The notes beneath the pieces are model-generated. The model did not search any database. It saw only the letters and a program-made list of their open reading frames with translations, and was not told the DNA's origin. From Actinomycetes bacterium (GTDB lineage: Bacteria; Actinomycetota; Acidimicrobiia; Acidimicrobiales; Bog-793): DNA of 64,000 bases. This document shows positions 30,393 to 39,355 of this stretch, piece after piece. Every line of letters starts with the position of its first letter. The stretch's first letter is position 1. The stretch is from positions 62,001-126,000 of the forward strand of contig JAJZBI010000001.1 of NCBI GenBank assembly GCA_021798985.1, in the 5' to 3' direction. The translations under genes and the position numbers were made by a program.

Positions 30393-31823
30393 CTAGAGGT
30401 TGAAGACCGCCTTCGGGGTCTCGTACGCGTACCCCTTGGCGAGCGAGATCGCCTCGTCCTCGCCGATTCGGTGCTCGGCGACGAGGCGGGCGAGATACGC
30501 GGCGCACGATCGCCGAGCCACGTCGTGACGCGCCCCGATGCCACACAGAGAGCGTGTGTCGTCGACAAAGCCCGAGCAATTGGCGATCCCGGCAACCTCC
30601 CCGACGGCAGCAAAGGCGCGCGCCATGGCGTCGGGGGCATCGAGGAACCACCACGGCGCGCCCGCGTACAGCGAGGGGAAGTAGCTGACGAGCGGCCCGA
30701 TCTCGCGCGAATACAGCGTCTCGTCGATCGTATAGAGCACGGAGCGGAAGCCCGGGTTGTCGCCAAAGCGCGACAGCAGCGGCCGCAACGTGCGCGTGTA
30801 CTCGACACTGACCGGGAAGTCCTGGCCGACATCCTGGCCGAAGCGCTCGAAGACCGAGCGGCTGTAGTCCCGGGCGACGCCGAGGTGCAGCTGCATGACG
30901 AGCCCGTCATCGACCGCCATGCGCGCCAGCTCGCTCACCATATGGCCCTTGAAGGCCTCGATCTGTGCGGCATTCGCCTCTCCGGCGCGCACCGCCCGGT
31001 ACAGGCGTGCGGCGTCGGCCTCAGGCAGGTGCTCGGTCGTGGTGATCTCGACGCCGTGGTCGCTCGCGGTCGCCCCGCGCTGGCGGAACGCGTCGCGGCG
31101 CTGTTCGAGCGCACGCACGAGCCCGGAATACTCACCGAGATCGACCCCGGTCGCCTGCTCGAGCGCGGCGAGGTTCTCGACGAAGTCCGCTCGGTTCGGG
31201 TCGACGACGCCGTCGGGGCGAAACGTCGGCAGCAGGCGCCCGGTGAAGCTCGAGTCCGCGAGCAAGGCGTCGTGCACGGCGAGGTCGGCGGCAGGCGGGT
31301 CGGTGGTCGTCAGCACCTCGAGGTTGAAGCGGCGATACAGCGAGCGCGGGCGGAGCTCGTCGCGCTGGAGCATCGCCACGCAGTGGTCATAGGAGGAATC
31401 CGCCGTCTCGGGCGAAGGGCGTTCCTTGAGCTCGAAGAGGTCGACAAGGATGTGCTCGAGCCAAAGGCGCGACGGTGTCCCGCCGAGTGCCTCCCAATGC
31501 GTACACAGCGCCCGCCAGATCTCCCGCCCCTCGAGCGGGTGGTCCTGCTCATTGCCGGGTGCGTCGGCGCGGCTGCGGGTCCCGAGCGCGTCGAGCGACA
31601 GACCCCGGGCATGCAGCAGGCGGACCACATAGTGGTCGCTCGACACCAGGAGGTGCGCCGGGTCGCTGAAGGGCTCGTTGTCGGAAAACAGGCGGGCATC
31701 GAGGTGCCCGTGCGGTGACAGCAGCGGCAGGCCCGAGATCTCGCCATAGATCGTGCGCGCAATGGCGCGCACTCCCGGCTCAGCAGGGAAGAGGCGATCG
31801 GGATTGAGGTTCAACGGCGTCAT
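30393..31823 (-). CDS. uxaC: Glucuronate/uronate isomerase
   Basis: UxaC isomerises glucuronate to fructuronate and galacturonate to tagaturonate. The 476-residue protein has the N-terminal SPHGHLDARLF metal motif, DHYVVRLLHARG, THWEALGGTPSRLWLEH and the C-terminal FVDDTRSLCGIGARHDVARR, all typical of the amidohydrolase-like family. The ATG at 31823 follows AAGGAGAACC. It is the last of three genes (LacI regulator, reductase, isomerase). No mannonate dehydratase or KDG kinase is in the window, so the pathway must be completed elsewhere. Confidence 0.92.
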   Translation of the reverse strand: MTPLNLNPDRLFPAEPGVRAIARTIYGEISGLPLLSPHGHLDARLFSDNEPFSDPAHLLVSSDHYVVRLLHARGLSLDALGTRSRADAPGNEQDHPLEGREIWRALCTHWEALGGTPSRLWLEHILVDLFELKERPSPETADSSYDHCVAMLQRDELRPRSLYRRFNLEVLTTTDPPAADLAVHDALLADSSFTGRLLPTFRPDGVVDPNRADFVENLAALEQATGVDLGEYSGLVRALEQRRDAFRQRGATASDHGVEITTTEHLPEADAARLYRAVRAGEANAAQIEAFKGHMVSELARMAVDDGLVMQLHLGVARDYSRSVFERFGQDVGQDFPVSVEYTRTLRPLLSRFGDNPGFRSVLYTIDETLYSREIGPLVSYFPSLYAGAPWWFLDAPDAMARAFAAVGEVAGIANCSGFVDDTRSLCGIGARHDVARRSCAAYLARLVAEHRIGEDEAISLAKGYAYETPKAVFNL

Positions 31824-31889
31824 GGTTCTCCTTCCTCGGCCATCTGGCAAGCCCCGAAGCGGCGGCAACACACCGGCACCACGGGCGCG

Positions 31890-33374
31890 TCACCGACCGT
31901 CGATGTCGGCGAGCACCGCGAGCACCGGGGCGGATCCCAGGGCGGCGATCGATTCGGTAAGCAGTCCGCGAAGGCGTTCGTCGTCGCCGAGCTCGGTGCC
32001 AAAGAGCTCGCGCACCGACAGGAATCGCTCGGCTCGCTCGCCCGGGGTGTGCGCGCCGGCCAAGCGCTCGCGGATCGTGCCGGCGAGCGGGTCGCTCACC
32101 GAGAACGGCCGGTCGTTCTCGTCGCGCCCTTCGGTGATCGCCTTCAGGTAGGCGGCAAGCACGAGCGTCGATCGGCGCGGTGTCGCCCCGGCGGCCAAGC
32201 GCTCGGCCACCGTTCCAAGGATGCGCTGGGGGAGCTTTTGGGAGCCGTCCCCGGCCACCTGCAAGGTGCGGTAGCCGAGCAGCGGGTTGGCGAAGCGCTC
32301 GAGCACCTCGTCGCGATAGCTCGCGAAGTCGACGCCGGCAGGGAGCGCCAGCGTCGGCTCCACCTCCTCGTCGATGAAGGCGCGGGAAAAGCGCGCGATC
32401 GCCTCGTTGGCAAGCGCCGCTGCGATCTCGTCGTAGCCGGCGAGCAGGCCGAGGTAGGCGATCGCCGAGTGCGTGCCGTTCAACGCGCGCAGTTTGAGCG
32501 TCTCGTAGGGCGCGACGTCGCCGACGATCTCGACGCCGACGGCGGCGAGATCGGGCAGACCGGGCCCGAGCCGCTGCTCGAGAACCCACTGGGTGAAGGG
32601 CTCGGTCAGCACGGGGGCGCGATCGTCGACCCCGAGGACCTCGGCGACGAGACGGCGGTGCTCGTCGGTCGCCGCCGGCACGATGCGGTCCACCATCGAG
32701 CAGGGGAAGAAGACCTGCGTGTCGATGTAGTCGGCGAGCCCTTCGTCAAAGCGCCCAGGCAACTGCAGGAACTCCGCGATCAGGCCCGCCAGCACGGCGC
32801 CATTGGCGGGCAGGTTGTCGCACGACGCGATGGTGATCGGACCGGCATCGCGCCGTCGGCGGGCCTCGAGCCCGCGGACCAGCTGGCCAAGGACCGTCGC
32901 CGGTGGCGCCCCGGCGGCGTCGGCGAGCACCCCCTCGTCGTCACGACGCAGGCGGCGAGTGGCGGGATCGTGGCGGTAGCCCTTCTCGGTGACCGTCAAG
33001 GTCACCAGGCGCACGGCAGGGTCGCTCAGCTGCTCGATCAACCGGTCGTTGTCGCGCTGAGCAAAGTGCGCCTCGCGCAGCGAGGCGATGACGGTGATCG
33101 CGCTGTGCTCGGCGGTGGCCACCCGGAGCGAGTAGAGGCCGTCTTGCGCGGAAAGGACGTCGCTCGCGTCCGCGCTCCGCTCGCTGTAGGCCGAGACCCC
33201 GAAATGGTGCTGTCCACTCGCAGCCGCCGCGCGCTCGAGGTAGGCGAGCTGGTGGCCGCGGTTGAAGCCGCCGACGCCGAGGTGCACGACCCCGATGGTC
33301 AGCTCGCGGGGGTCGACCGGGCTTTGGTGCTCGCTCGCCAGGGTGTCGTAGGTCGACAGGCTGAGGCTCGCCAT
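31890..33374 (-). CDS. Mannitol dehydrogenase family oxidoreductase, probable fructuronate reductase
   Basis: This 494-residue protein belongs to the long-chain mannitol dehydrogenase family. It opens with IGVVHLGVGGFNRGHQLAYL (Rossmann site), has SCDNLPANG and CSMVDRIVPA, and the catalytic Lys-x4-Asn-x2-His in LKLRALNGTHSAIAYLG. Substrate could be fructuronate, tagaturonate or mannitol. The adjacent uxaC favours fructuronate reductase (UxuB-like). The ATG at 33374 follows AAGGAGTCC. The frame stays open upstream into the regulator gene, but that part is a shadow. Confidence 0.82.
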   Translation of the reverse strand: MASLSLSTYDTLASEHQSPVDPRELTIGVVHLGVGGFNRGHQLAYLERAAAASGQHHFGVSAYSERSADASDVLSAQDGLYSLRVATAEHSAITVIASLREAHFAQRDNDRLIEQLSDPAVRLVTLTVTEKGYRHDPATRRLRRDDEGVLADAAGAPPATVLGQLVRGLEARRRRDAGPITIASCDNLPANGAVLAGLIAEFLQLPGRFDEGLADYIDTQVFFPCSMVDRIVPAATDEHRRLVAEVLGVDDRAPVLTEPFTQWVLEQRLGPGLPDLAAVGVEIVGDVAPYETLKLRALNGTHSAIAYLGLLAGYDEIAAALANEAIARFSRAFIDEEVEPTLALPAGVDFASYRDEVLERFANPLLGYRTLQVAGDGSQKLPQRILGTVAERLAAGATPRRSTLVLAAYLKAITEGRDENDRPFSVSDPLAGTIRERLAGAHTPGERAERFLSVRELFGTELGDDERLRGLLTESIAALGSAPVLAVLADIDGR

Positions 33375-33399
33375 CAGGACTCCTTCTCTGCCGGGCGGC

Positions 33400-34479
33400 T
33401 CAACGGGCCACCATCGCTCGGGGACCGCGGCGCGCCTCGCGGTCCCGCCGCCCGCGCCAGTGCGAGTCGCGCAGCACGAGCTTGGAGGAGAGCACGACCC
33501 GGCCGGCCTCGGCAAGCGCCGCCTTGGAGACGAGCATCCGGGCGACGGTCTGGCCCATCTCGGCGGTGGGCTGCTCGACGACGGTGACGGCAGGCTCGAC
33601 GAGCGAGGCGAAGATCCCGTCGCCGAAGCCGACGACGGCGAGGTCCTCGGGCCAGGCAAGGCCGCGCTCACGCAGGCCCATCAGCACCCCTGAGGTCAAG
33701 ATCGCACTGGTCGAGAAGATGGCGTCGGGCCGGCGCTCGGCCCGCAGGAGCCACGCCACCGCGCGCCGGCCCTCGTCGTAGGTGAACTCGCCGTTGAACA
33801 TGCGGGTCTCGTCGCGTGCCAGGCCGCCAGCGGCGAGCGCCGCCAGGTAGCCCTCGGTGCGCTCGCGCGCCGTTGAGACCCGCGCCGGCCCGTTGACGAG
33901 GGCGATGCGCTCGAAGCCCGCCTCGACGAGGACCATGGTCGCCCGGCGGGCGCTCTCGCGATTGTCCATCACGACGCACGGGTATTGGCCGCCCGCGTCG
34001 CGGTCCATGACGACGACCGGCAGGCCGCGTCGGGCGAGCGCATGGGTCGCCGGCGAGATCTCCCCGGCCGGGGTGATCGCTAGGGCGTCGATGCGCGAGG
34101 ACAGTGCCGCCACAAGCTCGTCCTCGAGCTGCGCGTCCTCACCGCTCGGCGCGAGCAGGATGCGGTGGCCCTCGCGGCGCAGCGCCTCGTCAAGCGCCCC
34201 CACCACGGCGCCGAAGAAGCTGTTGGTGACGTCGGGTACGACCACGCCGATCGTGAGGGGCCGCGTCCGGCGACGGCCCCGGGGCCGCAGCTCGTAGCCG
34301 AGCTCGGCGGCGGCTCGCTCGACGCGCAGCCGCTTGGCGTCGCTCACGCCCCGGCGGCCCTGGCCGAGCGCGCAGGACGCCGTGGCGAGTGAGACGCCGG
34401 CGCGCGCAGCGACGTCTCGCAACGTCGGCAGGCCTCGCGCCGCACCATTGTTCGCGCTGTTGTTCGCGCTGTTGGCCAT
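33400..34479 (-). CDS. LacI-family transcriptional regulator
   Basis: This 359-residue protein has a helix-turn-helix (PTLRDVAARAGVSLATASCAL) followed by the hinge region ELGYELRPRGRRR, and a periplasmic-binding-protein-like effector domain (LTIGVVVPDVTNSFFG onward). The N-terminus has a short duplicated NSANNSANN encoded by a DNA repeat. The ATG at 34479 follows GGAGGGGGG. It heads the reductase-uxaC cluster on the same strand and most likely represses it in response to a uronate-derived ligand. No operator could be identified with confidence. Confidence 0.85.
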   Translation of the reverse strand: MANSANNSANNGAARGLPTLRDVAARAGVSLATASCALGQGRRGVSDAKRLRVERAAAELGYELRPRGRRRTRPLTIGVVVPDVTNSFFGAVVGALDEALRREGHRILLAPSGEDAQLEDELVAALSSRIDALAITPAGEISPATHALARRGLPVVVMDRDAGGQYPCVVMDNRESARRATMVLVEAGFERIALVNGPARVSTARERTEGYLAALAAGGLARDETRMFNGEFTYDEGRRAVAWLLRAERRPDAIFSTSAILTSGVLMGLRERGLAWPEDLAVVGFGDGIFASLVEPAVTVVEQPTAEMGQTVARMLVSKAALAEAGRVVLSSKLVLRDSHWRGRRDREARRGPRAMVAR

Positions 34480-34557
34480 CGAGCCCCCCTCCGGACTCCC
34501 ACCAGTTGGCACAATCTAGCGCGCTTCTGGCGGCAGGCTTGCGAACAATCCTTTCGA

Positions 34558-36360
34558 TCAGCGCGTTGCGTTCAGCGCGCCGGCGGACCAGGCCGAGAAG
34601 AGCGCGGCATAGCTCCCGCCGAGCGCCATGAGTTCGGCGTGCGAGCCGAGCTCGACGATCCGCCCGTCCGCGACGACGGCAATGCGATCGGCGCGCTCGG
34701 CCGTGGTGAGGCGGTGGGCGACGGTCACCGTGGTGCGGTTGGCGCCGAGCACGCTGACCGCGTGCTCGACCTCGAGCTCGGTTCCCGGATCGAGGCTCGA
34801 GGTCGCCTCGTCGAGGACGAGCACAGCGGGGTCGGCGAGCGCGGCGCGGGCGAGCGAGACCAGCTGGCGCTCGCCGGCCGACAGCCTCGAGCCGCGCTCG
34901 CCGACGTCGCCGTGCAGGCCGCCCTGTAGCGAGAGCAGGTGGCGGTCGATCCCGAGCCGCGCCAGCACCGCCAACACCTCCGACTCGGTCGCCTCGCCAT
35001 TGCCCATCTTGATGTTGTCGAGCACGCTCCCCCGGAACAAGAAGCCCTCCTGGGGGACCACCACGACCCGGCGGCGCAGCTCGGCGATCGTCGCCGACGC
35101 GAGCGGCACCCCGCCGAAGCGGACCTCCCCCTCGGTCGGGTCGTAGAGACGGCCGATCAACTTGGCGAGGGTCGACTTGCCCGCCCCGGTCGGCCCGACG
35201 AGCACGAGATGCTCGCCAGGTGCGATGAGGAGGTTGACGTCGACCAGAGCGCTCGGCGCTGCCGTGTGCTCCTTGCCGTCGTGAGCCCTTGGCGGGTAGG
35301 CGAAGCCGACATGGTCGAGCTCGAGCGCCCCGTGGCGCGGCAGGGCGACCGGATGCTGCGGATCCTGCATCGCCGGCTCGACGCCGAGCAGTGCGAAGAC
35401 GGTCCCGAGCGCCGCTCCAGAGGACTGGAGCAGATCGAAGAGCTGGCTCACGCTCTGCACGGCGGCGAAGAGGTTGGTCGTATACAAGACGAAGGCCGCG
35501 ACGGCACCCACCGAGGTGAGGCCGAGGTGAACGAACACGCCGCCGAGCAGGAGCAGGGCAGCTGCCGAGAGCACGCCGCTCCCCTCGACGAGCGGAAAGA
35601 AGCGGGCGCTCAGCCGAGCGGTCTCGAGCGTCGCCTCGAGCTGCTCTTTGTTGCGCACCCCGAACTGGCGCTCGAGACGCGGCTCTTGGCGGAAGGCCTG
35701 GACGACTCGGACGCCGGCGAGGCCCTCGTCCAAGGTGGCAAGGGTGTCGCCGATGCGGTGCCGCACCAAGGTGTAGGCGCGCGTGGAGGTGACGCGATAG
35801 CGCGCTGCCGCCAGCGTCACGGGGATGAGGCAGATCACGGTGACCCCAAAGAGCACGGGCGACATCACGACGAGCACGATGAGCGAGGTGAAGAACAAGC
35901 CGACGCTCGTGAGAAAGCTCCCGATCCCGCTCTGGACCAACGACTCCAGCACGTCAATGTCAGCGGTCATCCGCGAGAGCAGCTGCGCGGAACTCTCGCT
36001 GTCGAAAAAGGCGAGGGGTTGCGCGAGGAGATGGCGGAACACGCGCTTGCGGAGCTCGTTCAAGATCAGCTCGCCCGTGCCGGAAAGCATCCGGGTCTGG
36101 ATGCGACTGAAGAAGAAGAAGCCCAGCGCCAAGCAGAGGTAGAGGATGCCCGCAACCTCGATCACCCGCGCATCGTGGTGGTGAACGAGGCCGTGGTTGA
36201 TGGCGTAGCTGACGAGAGCCGGGCCGCCGAGCACACAGGCGAGCGAGCCGAGGAGCGTCGACAGCGCGATGGCGAGGTCCCGCCGGAACGGGCGCAGCAG
36301 CGCGAGCGACGGTCGCAGGATCGGCACTGCGGTGATCGGTTCGCTCCGAGCGTCAGCCAT
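34558..36360 (-). CDS. ABC exporter half-transporter, canonical ATPase site
   Basis: This 600-residue half-transporter has an N-terminal six-helix membrane domain (about 1-320) and a C-terminal ATPase domain. Walker A is GPTGAGKS, the signature LSAGERQL, Walker B VLVLDEATSSLD with the catalytic Glu, and the H-loop TVAHRLTT. The start overlaps the previous half-transporter gene by 8 bp, so the two probably form a heterodimer of the MdlAB/TM287-288 type. Substrate cannot be told from sequence; drug or lipid export is usual in the family. Confidence 0.88.
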   Translation of the reverse strand: MADARSEPITAVPILRPSLALLRPFRRDLAIALSTLLGSLACVLGGPALVSYAINHGLVHHHDARVIEVAGILYLCLALGFFFFSRIQTRMLSGTGELILNELRKRVFRHLLAQPLAFFDSESSAQLLSRMTADIDVLESLVQSGIGSFLTSVGLFFTSLIVLVVMSPVLFGVTVICLIPVTLAAARYRVTSTRAYTLVRHRIGDTLATLDEGLAGVRVVQAFRQEPRLERQFGVRNKEQLEATLETARLSARFFPLVEGSGVLSAAALLLLGGVFVHLGLTSVGAVAAFVLYTTNLFAAVQSVSQLFDLLQSSGAALGTVFALLGVEPAMQDPQHPVALPRHGALELDHVGFAYPPRAHDGKEHTAAPSALVDVNLLIAPGEHLVLVGPTGAGKSTLAKLIGRLYDPTEGEVRFGGVPLASATIAELRRRVVVVPQEGFLFRGSVLDNIKMGNGEATESEVLAVLARLGIDRHLLSLQGGLHGDVGERGSRLSAGERQLVSLARAALADPAVLVLDEATSSLDPGTELEVEHAVSVLGANRTTVTVAHRLTTAERADRIAVVADGRIVELGSHAELMALGGSYAALFSAWSAGALNATR

Positions 36361-38215
36361 CGGCGGGCTCTGAGTCGTAGGGCCAGGTCGCTGGGGACGT
36401 GGCGTCGGGCTCGTCCTGCTCGTCGCTGAATCCCCCGCCCCCGAGCACTTCGACATAGCGGGGGCAGGACTCGAGCAGCTCGCGGTGCGGACCGCTTGCC
36501 ACGAGGGTGCCGTCATCGATCAACAGCACGCGATCCGCGCTCGCGATGGTCGCCGGGCGGTGCGAGACGAGGATGGTGGTGCGACCCCGACGTGCCGTCG
36601 CCAAGGCGGCCACGATCGCCCGCTCATTGGCCGCGTCGATGGCAGAGGTCGCGTCGTCGAGCATGAGGACCCGCGGGTCGATGAGCAGCGCCCGTGCCAG
36701 GGCGAGGCGCTGGCGCTGTCCGCCCGACAGCCCGAGCCCCCGCTCGCCAACGGCCGTGTCGAGGCCCTCGGGAAGCTCGTGCACGAATTCCTCGGCACGC
36801 GCCAGGCGCAGCGCGGCGTAGAGCTCCTCGTCGCTCACGTCGCTGCGGCCGAGGCACAGGTTTGCCCGCACGCTGTCCTCGAAGAGGAAGTTCTCCTCGA
36901 AGACGACGGCGACCTGCGCGCGCAACTCGGCAAGAGAGAGCCGACGCAGATCGGTCCCGTCGAGACGGACGGTGCCCGCGTCGGGGTCATAGAGCCGCGA
37001 GATCAACGACAGCACCGTGCTCTTGCCGCTGCCCGTCGCGCCGACCAAGGCGACGACCTCGCCGGAGCGGATCGTGAGGTCGAGGCCCCGAAACACCGCA
37101 GCGGGGGCTTCGGCGTAGGAGAAGTCGACTCCCTCGAAGACGATCTCGCCACCCCCTAGGGCCAGATGGTCCGGGCGCTTCGGTTCGGCGATCGCCGGGA
37201 CGCGCCGCATGACGGCGTCAATACGCCGTGCAGACACGACGGCTCGCTGGGCGAGGACGATGTAGCCGCCGATCGACTGCACGGGAGGAGCAATCAGGCC
37301 GACGTAGGCGTTGAAGGCGAGCAGCGTCCCGACGCTCAGGTGGTGGTGAAGGACGAGGAGGCCGCCGAACCAGTTGAGGACCACGAGCTCCAGCAGGGGC
37401 GCCACGGCCGCCACCGGGACAAAGCGCGTGCGCCGTTCGACGATGTCGATCGCCTCGTCGCGGACTCGGTCCGCCTGCGCTGCCAGCTGTTGTTCGAGGA
37501 GTGCCTCGGCACCAAAGCCCTTGACCGCGCGCACCCCGCTCACGGTCTCCTCGACGACCCCGGCGAGGTTGCCCCGCTCGATCTGCAACTGGGTGAGCGA
37601 CGGGCGGATGCCGGTCGAGAAGACCTTGGAGGCGACTCCGACGAAGGGGAGGCCCACCAAGGTGAGCAGGCCGAGCATCGGGCTCGTCGCGAGCAGTACG
37701 ACCGCCACGGCGACGACGGTGATGACATTCGCGCTCCAGGCGGGGCTGGAGGAGACGAACGCCTGGATCTGGAACAGGTCGCTCGTCACCCGAGAGAGCA
37801 GCTGCCCGCGGTTGATCTGGTCGTGGTAGGCGACCTCCAAGCGCAACAGCTTGGCGAAAAAGAGCTGACGGAGCTCGGCCTCAAGGCGCCGAGAGGCAAG
37901 CGCGTTCGTCCATCGCCGGAGCCCGCTCGCGACCGCTTGGATGCAGCCGAGGACCGCGATGAGGACCGTGAGCAGGACCAGGCGGCGGGTGTTGTGGCCG
38001 ACGATGCCGGTGTTGACGGCGGTGCCGAGGAGCTCGGGGACCGTGACCACGACGGTGGTCCACACCAGCGCCACGCCGAACGAGGCGGTGAGGACCCGCC
38101 AATTTCCTCCGATCGACTGAAGGAGGAATCGCCAGCCCTCTCGCGCCTGGGCGCGCGCCGGCCGGGCAGCGACACCCTGCGCGGTGCCAACGGGCGAGAC
38201 AATTTGGCGTTGCAA
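36353..38215 (-). CDS. ABC exporter half-transporter, degenerate ATPase site
   Basis: This second half-transporter (620 residues from the TTG at 38215) has a six-helix membrane domain beginning at WRVLTASFGVALVWTTVVV and an ATPase domain with GATGSGKS, LSGGQRQRLALA, VLMLDDATSAID and SHRPATI. The Walker B residue after the Asp is Asp, not Glu. This is the pattern of the degenerate site in heterodimeric exporters. The TTG at 38215 was chosen because AGGAG lies 9 nt upstream. A TTG at 38317 without ribosome binding site would add 34 residues. Confidence 0.85.
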   Translation of the reverse strand: MQRQIVSPVGTAQGVAARPARAQAREGWRFLLQSIGGNWRVLTASFGVALVWTTVVVTVPELLGTAVNTGIVGHNTRRLVLLTVLIAVLGCIQAVASGLRRWTNALASRRLEAELRQLFFAKLLRLEVAYHDQINRGQLLSRVTSDLFQIQAFVSSSPAWSANVITVVAVAVVLLATSPMLGLLTLVGLPFVGVASKVFSTGIRPSLTQLQIERGNLAGVVEETVSGVRAVKGFGAEALLEQQLAAQADRVRDEAIDIVERRTRFVPVAAVAPLLELVVLNWFGGLLVLHHHLSVGTLLAFNAYVGLIAPPVQSIGGYIVLAQRAVVSARRIDAVMRRVPAIAEPKRPDHLALGGGEIVFEGVDFSYAEAPAAVFRGLDLTIRSGEVVALVGATGSGKSTVLSLISRLYDPDAGTVRLDGTDLRRLSLAELRAQVAVVFEENFLFEDSVRANLCLGRSDVSDEELYAALRLARAEEFVHELPEGLDTAVGERGLGLSGGQRQRLALARALLIDPRVLMLDDATSAIDAANERAIVAALATARRGRTTILVSHRPATIASADRVLLIDDGTLVASGPHRELLESCPRYVEVLGGGGFSDEQDEPDATSPATWPYDSEPADG

Positions 38216-38319
38216 CGCAACAAACTCCTGAGGGTCTTCCCCCACCGTAGCGTTTTTCAGCGACCTCGGGGCACGCACTTCCCACCTGTCCACCTGTGCC
38301 GCCGAAGGGGCAGCCAAGC

Positions 38320-39273
38320 TCAGGCGACGCGGCGGCTCAAGCAGACCGACTCGAGGGAATCTCCACTCCGCAGCACCCGCTCCACCGGCGAGAAACCCCG
38401 GGCCATCGCGAACGATTCAAGATCAGAGCCCGCATATGTTCGCAACATGAGCGTGGGGACGAGCGACTGGCGCGCCAGCCGCTCGCCCGCGACGAGGAGC
38501 TGGGCCCCGATCCCTTGGCGACGGTGCGGGGGCGCGACGCACAGCTGGTCGAGGTGGAGCGCGCCCGGCGTCATCCGGCACCGGGCGGCGGCCACGGCCT
38601 CGCTCTCGCGGCGGACGACGACGATGCGGGGTTCACCAGTCTCGCCCGCGAGGTGCCCCGGGTCCTCGCCGAGCAGCGCACGGGCGTCGCCGTCGGCGAG
38701 CGAGGACCAGGTGATCTCGACCTCCAGGCCGCCGCGCCCGAGCACGCTGGTGGCGCCGAGGAGGTAGTCGACCGCCGGTCGCCAGCGGCGCGCGCCACCC
38801 TCGTCCTGTTCGAGCAGCACGACGCGATCCACGATCGCCGAGGCGCGGAACCCCGAGAGCACCGCCGAGACGGCAGGGGCCATCGCCGGTGACAGGCGCG
38901 TCGTGAGCGTGCAGTGCGCGACAAAGGGGCGCTCGTCGCGCTCTGGAGGCGGCGCGAGCGGTCCGTTGGCAAGGCGCGACTGCAGCGACTCGAGCGCGCC
39001 CCCCTCCGCGCGGCAGGCGAGGTAGGCGACCGGGGTGCGCGGCAGAAACGTACCGACCGGCCCGAGGGCGAGCTCGAAGGCCGCGGCGCCACCCGCCGCC
39101 TCCCGCACTGTCGCCTCGACCATGGGCAGCTCAGCGATCCGCACGTTGCGCGGCGGGACGAGGGTGCAGTGCGGCGGGAGTCGTTCGGTCAGCTCCGGCG
39201 CGAGCGCCCGCCGCAAGCCGTCGATCTCAGCGGCCAGTCGCCCGCGAAAGACGATCGCCACGAAGACGCGCAC
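38320..39273 (-). CDS. 2H phosphoesterase (2'-5' RNA ligase-like) fused to GNAT acetyltransferase
   Basis: This 317-residue protein seems to join two domains. The N-terminal ~170 residues match the LigT-like 2H phosphoesterase fold: RVFVAIVFRGRLAAEIDGL, then two HxTx motifs, PPHCTLVPP and VAHCTLTTR, which form the active site for cyclic or 2'-5' phosphodiesters. The C-terminal ~125 residues show a GNAT acyl-CoA site, LDQLCVAPPHRRQGIGAQLL. The GTG at 39273 was chosen because the conserved part begins right there; GGGAG lies about 11 nt upstream. The frame extends upstream, but that region is a shadow of atpC. Substrates unknown. Confidence 0.75.
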   Translation of the reverse strand: MRVFVAIVFRGRLAAEIDGLRRALAPELTERLPPHCTLVPPRNVRIAELPMVEATVREAAGGAAAFELALGPVGTFLPRTPVAYLACRAEGGALESLQSRLANGPLAPPPERDERPFVAHCTLTTRLSPAMAPAVSAVLSGFRASAIVDRVVLLEQDEGGARRWRPAVDYLLGATSVLGRGGLEVEITWSSLADGDARALLGEDPGHLAGETGEPRIVVVRRESEAVAAARCRMTPGALHLDQLCVAPPHRRQGIGAQLLVAGERLARQSLVPTLMLRTYAGSDLESFAMARGFSPVERVLRSGDSLESVCLSRRVA

Positions 39274-39355
39274 CCGGCTGGAACGCTCCCTCGGCGCGCG
39301 AGCGCGCACGTCGCGGTCGGCGGCAGCATGTGGGCCGCCCACCGCACTCGCCAGA

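Noticed and set aside
27840-31718. Plus-strand ORF of 1292 codons
   Set aside because: It lies opposite murA, glpX and uxaC, has the Arg/Gly/His-rich composition of GC-driven antisense frames, and shows no domain.
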